A DNA stretch of 28,714 nucleotides, from the NCBI GenBank assembly GCA_039208045.1, contig JBCCRH010000019.1:1-28714 (forward strand), read 5' to 3'. The stretch comes from JBCCRH01 sp039208045 (GTDB lineage Bacteria; Bacteroidota; Bacteroidia; Chitinophagales; Saprospiraceae). Positions 1-7,592 of this stretch are shown here, piece by piece; position 1 is the stretch's first letter; every line of letters starts with the position of its first letter. The notes under the pieces are model-generated. The model saw only the letters and a program-made list of their open reading frames with translations. It was not told where the DNA came from and did no database searches. A program made the translations under genes and the position numbers.

Positions 1-1499
1 GTGTGGCGCCCCACATGGCTCGACCCGCCGTATTCCATGTGCAGGAACCGAGGGTATAACTTTAGATTTTTCTTGATGGTGGCCTCGTAATTTTGGTACA
101 CCCCAGCATACCAGCCCGACCAGATAGAAGGCGAAAAGACGTCCACAATATCCGAGCCCGCATAATATTTGCGAATAGCAGTCATCCGGTAGGGGTCTAG
201 CTCATGCGATTTATCATTGAGCTTTTTTAAAAAGGTGTTCAGCTGTTTTTCATCATCGCCCCCCTCAAAATCAGGGAGCCAGTAAATTTCGTTGCCCAAA
301 GACCAAAATAGGATAGATGGGTGGTTATAGTTTTGTGTTATTTGTTCCTCCAGGAGGCCCATTGTATTTTTTTGCCAGTTGTCGCCACCCATGCCCCCAC
401 GGCACCACGGTAGCTCATCCCATACGATCAAGCCTAGCTCGTCGCATGCCTTGTATATCTCCGGGTCTTGTGGGTAATGCGCTAGGCGAACGAAGTTAGC
501 CCCCATTTCTTTCATCATTTCCACATCGCGGCGGTGCAGCTCATTGGGTAAGGCCGCGCCATAGCCTGCATGTTCTTCGTGGCGATGCGTCCCTCTGATT
601 TTTAGGCGCTCTCCATTGAGGTAAAAGGCCCCATACGGATCGAAGCGAAACCACCGGTAGCCAAACTTTTCTTCTGTCTGATCAACCAGTTTTCCCTTCT
701 TTTTTAGCAAAACTTTTAGTTCATATAAGTTGGGTTGGGCCGTTGACCAGAGTTGGGGCTGCTTGAGGGTAGGCATTTCTACTTGCAATTGGTCATTGGC
801 TACTTTTACTTCTTTGCTTTCAGCAACGCGCTGGCCAAAGGGGTCGTACAATTCCATTTTTGCCGTAAGGCCAGCAGCAGGCGCATTCAGCTGCAACTGC
901 ACGGTGGTGGTTGCTTTTTCTTGACTGACTTCGGGGGTGGAAATTTGCACGTCTTGGATGTGCTCGGGGGAAAGTACCTTGAGCCACACATCACGCGTAA
1001 TACCGCCATAGATAAAAAAGTCTGCCTTTTGAGAAGGAATAATATCAGGATTATACCCATTATCTACTCGGATGGCGATTTGGTTGGTAGCGCCTTGTTG
1101 GAGGTAATCAGTGAGGTCGATTTCAAAGCCTACATAGCCCCCGATATGGGTGCCAGCTAGTTGCTTATTTACATAAATGGCGGAGCTGATGTTGGCCCCT
1201 TCTAAGTATAGCACATAGCGCTTGTTGGGGTCGATTGCTATAGTTAGCTCTTTGAAATACCAGCTCGCAGAGCGGCGATAGCCGGGAGTAATGTCGGTGG
1301 CATCCCATTGGTTCCAGGTGTGTGGCAGATCAATGGTTTCCACTTCATTTTGCTCCAAGGCTTGAAGTGCTGTGGCTACGTTCTCGTTGGGGTTGGCCCA
1401 ATATTGCCAATTTTGATTCAGATGGATAATGCTGCGCGGCTGGGCGAGCATTATCGTCTGAATCACAACTAACAAAAAGAATAAAAGTATTTTCTGCAT
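1..1499 (-). CDS. Glycoside hydrolase family 2 (beta-galactosidase/beta-glucuronidase type), 3' end beyond window
   Basis: The open frame runs from an ATG at 1499 to the window edge without a stop, giving at least 499 residues. An N-terminal signal peptide (MQKILLFFLLVVIQTIMLAQ) points to export. A jelly-roll sugar-binding domain (about 25-190), an immunoglobulin-like domain (about 190-300) and a TIM barrel follow in the usual GH2 order. The acid/base signature NHPSILFWSLGNE places the catalytic Glu at residue 404. The nucleophile Glu is probably E489 in HMEYGG, only a few codons before the cut. The start lies 13 bp after the GH88 stop, so the two enzymes are co-transcribed. With GH88 and uronate genes nearby, a beta-glucuronidase or beta-galactosidase acting on a uronic-acid glycan is likely. 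Substrate cannot be read from sequence alone. Confidence 0.93.
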   Translation of the reverse strand, partial: MQKILLFFLLVVIQTIMLAQPRSIIHLNQNWQYWANPNENVATALQALEQNEVETIDLPHTWNQWDATDITPGYRRSASWYFKELTIAIDPNKRYVLYLEGANISSAIYVNKQLAGTHIGGYVGFEIDLTDYLQQGATNQIAIRVDNGYNPDIIPSQKADFFIYGGITRDVWLKVLSPEHIQDVQISTPEVSQEKATTTVQLQLNAPAAGLTAKMELYDPFGQRVAESKEVKVANDQLQVEMPTLKQPQLWSTAQPNLYELKVLLKKKGKLVDQTEEKFGYRWFRFDPYGAFYLNGERLKIRGTHRHEEHAGYGAALPNELHRRDVEMMKEMGANFVRLAHYPQDPEIYKACDELGLIVWDELPWCRGGMGGDNWQKNTMGLLEEQITQNYNHPSILFWSLGNEIYWLPDFEGGDDEKQLNTFLKKLNDKSHELDPYRMTAIRKYYAGSDIVDVFSPSIWSGWYAGVYQNYEATIKKNLKLYPRFLHMEYGGSSHVGRH

Positions 1500-1512
1500 A
1501 GGTGATGATCCA

Positions 1513-2760
1513 TCAAAACTTTAAGCTCAATCTTGTTTTATCAGCTTGTTCCTCTAGCTCTAATCGGCGCAAGAGGGCCTCCACATAGTAGTAATCTGCA
1601 TACACGATAGGCACGTCGATTTCTGAGCCTGCGGGTGCATTGCCTACACTTTTTGCTAAGAAAAAGGGAGCAGCTTCTGTCTTATACGCTTGCTGTTCTA
1701 AGCTGAGTAAAATTTGATCGGCCCAAGTCATATATTGTTCCGCTTTGGCAGCATCGTAGGTAGCTAGTTCATACAGCCCAGAAGCGGCTATTGTTGCGGC
1801 CGATACGTCTCTTGGTTCACTTGGAATATTAGGGGCGTTGAAGTCCCAATAGGGGATTAAATCTTCTGGCAAGTTGGCGTGATTAAAAAAGTACTGGGCT
1901 ATTTTTTGGGCTTGCGCCAAAAATTCGGGCTTGCGGGTGTAGCGGTAGGCTACGGTGAAGCCGTAAAGGCCCCAAGCTTGCCCTCTAGCCCATGCGGATT
2001 CGTGAAAGGCGCCTTGATGGGTGTGGCGCTGCTCTACTTCGCCGGAATCAGGGTGGTAGTCCACGACGTGGTACGAGCTGTTGTCGCTGCGGAAGTGGTT
2101 GTTTAGAGTAGTGGTAGCGTGTTGTTCTGCAATGTAGTAAAATGTACTGTCGCCTGTTGAAATAGTGGCTTCAAAAAGTAATTCTAGGTTCATCATATTG
2201 TCTACAATGACGGGAAAATCCCATACGTCAGCGTGATGATCCCAAGAGCGGAGCGCTCCTACATTGGGATTATAGCGAGTGCTCAGGGTACGAGCGGCGG
2301 TCACGTAGATGTCCTGATAGGTTTTGTTTCCAGTGAGGCGGTAGGCATTTCCGTAAGGGCAAAATACCTTAAAGCCTAGGTCGTGTGTCGTGCTATCGTG
2401 CTTTTCTTTTTCTACTGGTGCTTGCCAGGTCATAGCGGCTGCTTTGAGCGCATCGTTTTTGCTGTAGCGGTACAATTGCCAGAGCGTGCCTGGATAGAAT
2501 CCGCTAGTCCAGCTCTTTGATTTGGTAGCATCCAAGCTTTGATCTTCGAGCAATGATCGAGGGATGGCTAGGCTATCAAAAGTCAATTTCGACGCATCTT
2601 GTTCTGCTTTCGCGGAAATGGTCGTTAGGCGATGGCGGAGCATTTCGGCATCCACAGCTACTACTGCTTCTTGATCAGTGGGTGCCTTTTCGGTGGAGGA
2701 GCATCCATGCAGCAGCAAGATCGCAGCAGCCAAGTAAATAAGGTAAAAAGCTTGTTGCAT
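1513..2760 (-). CDS. GH88 unsaturated glucuronyl hydrolase, lipoprotein
   Basis: The 415-residue protein matches the GH88 family, which hydrates the double bond of the 4,5-unsaturated uronic acid left at the non-reducing end by polysaccharide lyases and so releases it. The two family Asp residues are visible: D127 in HDLGF and D187 in IVDNMMNLELL. Their 60-residue spacing is close to that of the Bacillus enzyme (D88 and D149). The N-terminus carries a lipobox (LLLHGC, Cys20) followed by SST, so the protein is a lipoprotein anchored in the periplasm or outer membrane. Downstream, GH2 begins 13 bp after the stop. Upstream, a hairpin separates it from the beta-helix gene. Its presence implies that a lyase acts on the same polymer; none is identified with certainty here. 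Confidence 0.93.
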   Translation of the reverse strand: MQQAFYLIYLAAAILLLHGCSSTEKAPTDQEAVVAVDAEMLRHRLTTISAKAEQDASKLTFDSLAIPRSLLEDQSLDATKSKSWTSGFYPGTLWQLYRYSKNDALKAAAMTWQAPVEKEKHDSTTHDLGFKVFCPYGNAYRLTGNKTYQDIYVTAARTLSTRYNPNVGALRSWDHHADVWDFPVIVDNMMNLELLFEATISTGDSTFYYIAEQHATTTLNNHFRSDNSSYHVVDYHPDSGEVEQRHTHQGAFHESAWARGQAWGLYGFTVAYRYTRKPEFLAQAQKIAQYFFNHANLPEDLIPYWDFNAPNIPSEPRDVSAATIAASGLYELATYDAAKAEQYMTWADQILLSLEQQAYKTEAAPFFLAKSVGNAPAGSEIDVPIVYADYYYVEALLRRLELEEQADKTRLSLKF

Positions 2761-2791
2761 GACTATTTTTTTGATAGCAGGGAGAAAAGCA

Positions 2792-2816
2792 GGCCACTTG
2801 CGTTCGACAAGTGACC
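2792..2816 (-). terminator. Hairpin between beta-helix gene and GH88 (terminator or attenuator)
   Basis: Read on the minus strand, the RNA forms a 9-bp stem (GGUCACUUG with CAAGUGGCC, one G-U pair) around a 7-nt loop, followed by UGCUUUUC. It lies in the 106-bp gap downstream of the beta-helix stop and upstream of the GH88 start. It could lower read-through into the two glycosidase genes. Confidence 0.55.
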
Positions 2817-2866
2817 CGTTCTTTCTACTAGCTTAAAAACTTAAAGTGTTTTTCGTTTCGTATTTT

Positions 2867-4453
2867 CTAGCGTACGACTAGTTTTTGAGTCATCATACCC
2901 ATCTCCGTTTGGAGATTTACTAGGTACATGCCTTTCGGCAAGTTGATATTCCAGTTGAAGTTATGATTTCCGGAAGGTAACATAGCATTGACCGGCTGCC
3001 CTACTAATTGGCCGCTAAGGCTAAATACCGACACGCGCACTTCGCTCGCCTGATCTAGATCAAAGCGGAAAGTCGTTTGCTCCGTAGTAGGGTTTGGGAA
3101 GATTTCTAATGCTAAGGCCTCGTTCACTACTTCGCTCAAGCTCGTAGCGAGCTCTGGGCAGAAGGAACGCACGCCTACTCCACCACCATCTATCGCTGCA
3201 GTAGCAGATACTGCATCTGTAGAATAGCAGGGATCAAAATCATCAAAATCAAATAAGTTACCAGAATCAAAAGGTGTTCCATCTAGCACATCATCCTCTA
3301 CGATAAAGTCAAACATATCCTCTGCTGCTGGATTGGTGTACAAATCTTGAACATATTCTAAGATCGTCTGAGGTACGTTATTTAACGAAAGTGGCTCACT
3401 AAAGGAAGCATTTGCTGCATCTGCACCTAAGCTTTGCTCTACTAATTGTGAAAGCACATTAGGCGCGTTGATAGTATCAACAGAAGCCCAGTAGTTGGTT
3501 ACGTCTTCTGTCCAGAAAATGTTGTTATTAGAAATCTCCAGAGTGGTACTTTCTAATAAAGTATCTAGTGTAATCACGCTATGTAAATCGTTATCTGGCT
3601 GCGTCTGCTCATCCGTATAGAATGGGCTACTTCCCAACATGATTGGATTAGAAAATAGGTTGTTGGTGATCTTTGCTGTGCGTACTCGACCCAACTGAAT
3701 ATGTCCGTGGCGACCAACTGTATTGAAAGAGGTACAGTGATCGATTTCAATATAGTTATGTGGGTCGCTTGCGCCCTGGCTTCTCATAAAGCGATCTTGG
3801 ATATTATGCACAACGGTATTACGCATAATAAGTGTGTCCATCGAAAAGTCACGGCAATCTACCCCACGTCCATTTCCTTGAATAACACGGCGGTTACCAC
3901 CATTACGGAAGATACAACCATCGACATACATTTTGATTCCATCAGCACGCACTTGCAAGAAGCCGCCACGGTCTTTTTCAATAATACAATCGGTTACCGT
4001 CACCCGTGTATTCTCTCCCATGAAGCGAATTTTACCCCAATCGTGCTGTTGTAGAGCACCTCTCTCACCAGCAATAATCCACAAGTTGGTAAGTGTTACA
4101 TCGCCTTCTGGGCGCATAATGTCGGGATAGTCTCCAGTAGCATTTGGGACACGGGTGATGATGGCTTTGCTATCGATATTCTCCGTATCTACTGCACGAA
4201 TTTGCAATGGCCATTCTGGCTTATTTACAATACGTCCGGTAGTGATGTAAACTACACCATTTTCTAACTCGTAGACCGTATTATTGTCTACCCGCTCTCC
4301 TGTAGCTGTGGTATCCCCCATAATTACTGGGAAAATATTTACTGGCGTAAACGGATCACCATTGTCTGCAATAGTAACTATTCGTTGAGCGGTGAGCTGC
4401 CCTCCTACCATTAATGCAACTGCAAGCAATAATAATTGGTACATGTTCTTCAT
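2867..4453 (-). CDS. Secreted parallel beta-helix protein with T9SS sorting domain (possible polysaccharide lyase or glycan binder)
   Basis: This 528-residue protein begins with a signal peptide (MKNMYQLLLLAVALMVGGQLTAQ). Residues about 110-340 are rich in short beta strands and Asn turns (NTVVHNIQD, NNLFSN, NNNIFW), the look of a right-handed parallel beta-helix as in PL6-type lyases and related pectate-lyase folds. Its last 80 residues form a type A T9SS sorting domain: FPNPT, then GQLVG, KGMYLVNL and a basic end QKLVVR. It should therefore be exported across the outer membrane and attached to the surface or released. It sits 66 bp after the TonB receptor, in the position often taken by a SusD-like glycan-binding lipoprotein. 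I could not identify lyase catalytic residues, so enzyme activity is a guess; glycan binding is equally possible. Confidence 0.75.
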   Translation of the reverse strand: MKNMYQLLLLAVALMVGGQLTAQRIVTIADNGDPFTPVNIFPVIMGDTTATGERVDNNTVYELENGVVYITTGRIVNKPEWPLQIRAVDTENIDSKAIITRVPNATGDYPDIMRPEGDVTLTNLWIIAGERGALQQHDWGKIRFMGENTRVTVTDCIIEKDRGGFLQVRADGIKMYVDGCIFRNGGNRRVIQGNGRGVDCRDFSMDTLIMRNTVVHNIQDRFMRSQGASDPHNYIEIDHCTSFNTVGRHGHIQLGRVRTAKITNNLFSNPIMLGSSPFYTDEQTQPDNDLHSVITLDTLLESTTLEISNNNIFWTEDVTNYWASVDTINAPNVLSQLVEQSLGADAANASFSEPLSLNNVPQTILEYVQDLYTNPAAEDMFDFIVEDDVLDGTPFDSGNLFDFDDFDPCYSTDAVSATAAIDGGGVGVRSFCPELATSLSEVVNEALALEIFPNPTTEQTTFRFDLDQASEVRVSVFSLSGQLVGQPVNAMLPSGNHNFNWNINLPKGMYLVNLQTEMGMMTQKLVVR

Positions 4454-4485
4454 ATCAATTCAATTTTATGATAAATGATGAAAGC

Positions 4486-4507
4486 GCTGGCACGTTTGGA
4501 TACCAGC
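4486..4507 (-). terminator. Intercistronic hairpin after TonB receptor gene
   Basis: The minus-strand RNA can pair GCUGGUA with UGCCAGC (7 bp, one G-U) around an 8-nt loop, then GCUUUCAU. It lies in the 66-bp gap after the receptor stop. Lacking a long U tract, it may be a partial terminator or a stability element rather than a full stop. Confidence 0.35.
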
Positions 4508-4519
4508 ATGAAATGTTGA

Positions 4520-7414
4520 TTATCGTATTTGGTACTGCAAGCCAAGGGTTGCAGTAAACCCATAGGTTTCTATGGTATTGACAAAATTGTCGTTGCGAAT
4601 AAAGGTGATATCCTGCTGATCTGTGAAATTGTTGAGGTTTAAAAAGGCACTCCAGTTCTTCTTAAAGTTTTGGCGCACAGAGGCATCCCATCGCCAGAAG
4701 CTTTGCGTAAAGCGGTCAAAGTCCTTGTTAGAAGAATAGTTGCGCGCCCGACTCCCCTGATATGCACCCGATACCCGCGCGGAGAAGCCTTTCAAATCGT
4801 ACCCAATGGAAATATTAAGTACATGGGGCGCTTGACTTGGGAGCGCTACCCTACGTGTTTCATTATTAAATGTCGTTAGAATAATAGGTGGGATTTGGCT
4901 AATTAACTTGCTCTCAGAGGTCAAGAAAAAGACCTCGGTTCTGGAATCCAGATAAGCATAGTTTACATTCAGCAACAGCCCACTAAGTGGGAAAGGTAAC
5001 CATCTGAAGTTCGTCTGCAAGTCCACCTCAAACCCTCTAATGGTCGATGGCTCCGAGTTGATAAAAGAGCGCAACTCATAACCCACATTGTTGGGGAAGC
5101 CAAACTCGTCTGCTATTTCTTGATCGAACAGATTAGTCCGCCAAGGGTAGAAGATGTTGTCAATTTCTTTATAGAATACCCCAAAGGATAGTAAACCTAA
5201 TTTGCCGCTATAAGCGGAAACAAAGAGGTCGTAGTTGGTAGCTACTGCGTGGTTTAGCGCTGGGTTACCAGCGTTGATAATCGTTTGGTTATCATCGATC
5301 TGGATGCGAGGGGTCACAAAGGTAAAGTCAGGGCGCGAGAGCGTTCTGGTGTAGGAAGCTCGAAAATCGAGCCAGCTGGTTGCTTGAAATTTCAGGTGCA
5401 AATGTGGCAAAAACTCCCCATAGGTCTGATTAGTGGTCGTATCTCTAAAGAACCCATTTACCCCATAGCGCCCATTGATCGAAGAAATACCAGAGCGGTA
5501 CTCATTATCGGATTGCTCAAAGCGAAAGCCCGGAATAATGGTTAGGCGCTTGCCCACATCAAAGCGCATCATTGCGTAAAAGGCCGCTACCGTTTCTTCT
5601 ACTTCATAATTATCCAAAATCACCTCGCGATCGTTGTTCAATAGGCCCCGCTGGTCTTCGTACCACTGGCGCATCAAATTGCGATCAAGGCTAGCTTTAA
5701 GTCCTACATTTTCTTCGGCTTCATTAACAAAGTCGATGTCATTATTATCTTCAATAAAGCTAAGGATAGAAATCAATTCTTGATTTTGTGGTAAAGTGAT
5801 CAGGTCACCAGAGTAGGCACCAATCGCATCCCGTCCGATTTGTCCGCCTAGGTAATAGAAGTCTTCTGCCTGGCGTCGTACATTGCGATCGCGTGTGATG
5901 GTTGTATATTTTCCTCCCACTTTGAAGTAGCCTCCCAGTTTGGAGTTGATCGTAAAGGGAAGCTTAAAGTTTAATGCCCCAATATTAGTGCGCTCATTGG
6001 TAGACGTTTCGTCTATATCCGCATTCCAGAGGATGGTCTCTGCCAGATCAACAGAAGCGGCGTTGAAGTAATTGCGCGGATGATCGTTATTATCGAGCGA
6101 AGGATCAAATACCTGACTATTATTGACAAAGCGCATGGTAAAATCATAGGGAGTGCTTCCCGCTGATTCGCTGGTAGCTAGCGTCCAATCCACGATGACT
6201 CGGCCGATAGGATGTTCTCCTTGTAAAGACAGCGACGTTAGGTCGAGCTGGTTTTCAATTTCCCGCCCCTGGAAGCTAATACCCGGCTCGTTCGGCTCAT
6301 AATTTTCTTGCATGATAAAGCGATCCCGCGTGGTGCGGCTAAACAGCCCAAAGAAGCCAAAGCGGTGCTCGCCCAAGTCATAGTCTAGTGCCAAGCTACC
6401 ATTGTAGCGGCGGCGAATTTCCTGCTGATCTTCTAGTCTTAAGCGATTACCAAATATCTCTGTCACGCCTGTGGAATCATCCGTCGGGCCACGACGCCAG
6501 TCATTGTTCAGAAAGTCTCCACCGCGATTGAAACGCTCCACGCTTCCCTGCGCTACCACCCCTAACTTATCGTTGAATACGCGCTTACTTACTTGTACTA
6601 CGCCTTTATAATCACGCCAATCTTCATTGAGTTGGTTATATCCACCCAAAAGTTTACCCAGCACGCGCAAGTCTTTTGGTGCTTTGCTCAGGCGCAGGTT
6701 GACCGTACCCCCCACGGCGTCGGCATCCATATCTGGCAAAGGGGCCTTGAATACCTCAATTCCATCGAGCATTTCAGGAGAAATGAGCGACAAGTCTACC
6801 GAGCGATCACTACCAGAGTTACTCGGCATCCGCACCCCATTCACAGTGATAGCAGCAAACTTAGGTTCCATTCCGCGAATCACCACTTTTTGCCCTTCTC
6901 CCCCACTTCTATTGATGGCTACACCCGGCAGGCGCGCAATGGCTTCTGCTGCGTTTACATCAGGCAGTTCTTGTATGCGGTCAGCCGAAACGATATTAAC
7001 CAAGGTCTCCGAACTCAGCTGCTGGTTGATTGCTTTTGCTTGTCCTAAAAGCTGGCCCGTCACGACAATCTCTGGCCCTGAGAATGACTCAGGCTTCATG
7101 CTCACCTCTAAATTGGCGCTGCCATTGGCAGGTACATTCACCGTTATTTCCTGAGTAGCATAGCTCAAGAATGATACTTCAAATACTTGTTCGCCAACAG
7201 GTATTCCAGAAAGAATGAAACTCCCGTCAATATCAGTAGTTGTACCTACAGTAATTTTGTTCTTTAAGTAGACATTGGCACCTGGTAGGCCCAAGCCGTC
7301 ATTGCCATCCACTACTGTTCCCTGCACAATACCCGTTTGGCTAAAGCCAATAAGCGCACCTCCTAAGAGTAAATATGCAAACAATGCCCGCTTCAGAATT
7401 GATATTCGTTTCAT
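4520..7414 (-). CDS. TonB-dependent outer-membrane receptor (SusD-less type)
   Basis: The 964-residue protein has a signal peptide (about 1-26), a carboxypeptidase-regulatory-like beta-sandwich (about 28-110, GIVQGTVVDGNDGLGLPGANV), a plug domain (about 130-240) and a long 22-strand-type barrel. The plug carries LPDVNAAEAIARLPGVAI, GEGQKVVIRG and DADAVGGTVNL, which match the Caulobacter/Xanthomonas-type receptor family (TIGR01782-like) better than classical SusC. No SusD gene follows. Given the downstream GH88 and GH2 it probably imports uronate-containing oligosaccharides using TonB energy. It heads an operon with the beta-helix protein, GH88 and GH2, and the HTCS gene upstream is its likely activator. 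The exact ligand is unknown. Confidence 0.93.
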   Translation of the reverse strand: MKRISILKRALFAYLLLGGALIGFSQTGIVQGTVVDGNDGLGLPGANVYLKNKITVGTTTDIDGSFILSGIPVGEQVFEVSFLSYATQEITVNVPANGSANLEVSMKPESFSGPEIVVTGQLLGQAKAINQQLSSETLVNIVSADRIQELPDVNAAEAIARLPGVAINRSGGEGQKVVIRGMEPKFAAITVNGVRMPSNSGSDRSVDLSLISPEMLDGIEVFKAPLPDMDADAVGGTVNLRLSKAPKDLRVLGKLLGGYNQLNEDWRDYKGVVQVSKRVFNDKLGVVAQGSVERFNRGGDFLNNDWRRGPTDDSTGVTEIFGNRLRLEDQQEIRRRYNGSLALDYDLGEHRFGFFGLFSRTTRDRFIMQENYEPNEPGISFQGREIENQLDLTSLSLQGEHPIGRVIVDWTLATSESAGSTPYDFTMRFVNNSQVFDPSLDNNDHPRNYFNAASVDLAETILWNADIDETSTNERTNIGALNFKLPFTINSKLGGYFKVGGKYTTITRDRNVRRQAEDFYYLGGQIGRDAIGAYSGDLITLPQNQELISILSFIEDNNDIDFVNEAEENVGLKASLDRNLMRQWYEDQRGLLNNDREVILDNYEVEETVAAFYAMMRFDVGKRLTIIPGFRFEQSDNEYRSGISSINGRYGVNGFFRDTTTNQTYGEFLPHLHLKFQATSWLDFRASYTRTLSRPDFTFVTPRIQIDDNQTIINAGNPALNHAVATNYDLFVSAYSGKLGLLSFGVFYKEIDNIFYPWRTNLFDQEIADEFGFPNNVGYELRSFINSEPSTIRGFEVDLQTNFRWLPFPLSGLLLNVNYAYLDSRTEVFFLTSESKLISQIPPIILTTFNNETRRVALPSQAPHVLNISIGYDLKGFSARVSGAYQGSRARNYSSNKDFDRFTQSFWRWDASVRQNFKKNWSAFLNLNNFTDQQDITFIRNDNFVNTIETYGFTATLGLQYQIR

Positions 7415-7491
7415 ACAATTACCTGTTTTAAATCGACGGCTTTAAAAAATCATATTCGGAAATACTTCTTTTTTTAGCACATTTCTTTGGT

Positions 7492-7499
7492 CAAAGATA
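7492..7499 (-). promoter_or_regulatory. Candidate -7 promoter box for the TonB receptor operon
   Basis: On the minus strand the sequence reads TATCTTTG, an exact match to the Bacteroidota -7 pattern TAnnTTTG, 77 bp before the receptor start codon. I saw no good TTTG box at the usual -33 spacing, which would fit a promoter needing an activator such as the HTCS. Confidence 0.4.
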
Positions 7500-7556
7500 G
7501 TCGGCGGGTTTAGAAAAAAAGTCCAGAATGGGGGGTGAAAAAGTCTAATTGGCAAG

Positions 7557-7580
7557 AAATTAGGTCAATTTTCCTAATTT
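7557..7580. promoter_or_regulatory. 8-bp inverted repeat between HTCS gene and TonB receptor
   Basis: AAATTAGG and CCTAATTT are perfect inverted copies separated by 8 bp. The element begins 12 bp after the HTCS stop and about 60 bp upstream of the candidate -7 box. It could be a weak terminator for the HTCS gene or a dimeric binding site for the receptor operon. The stem is AT-rich, so the terminator reading is weak. Confidence 0.3.
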
Positions 7581-7592
7581 TTTCTTCGGTAC

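Noticed and set aside
753..1160. 135-codon plus-strand frame opposite the GH2 gene
   Set aside because: It is antisense to a well-supported GH2 coding region and has no family resemblance.
2867..4453. Firm assignment of the beta-helix protein to a polysaccharide lyase family
   Set aside because: The fold is suggested by composition and turns, but no catalytic residue pattern could be recognised.
6593..7154. Two overlapping plus-strand frames opposite the TonB receptor plug
   Set aside because: Both are shadows of a strongly conserved receptor reading frame on the other strand.
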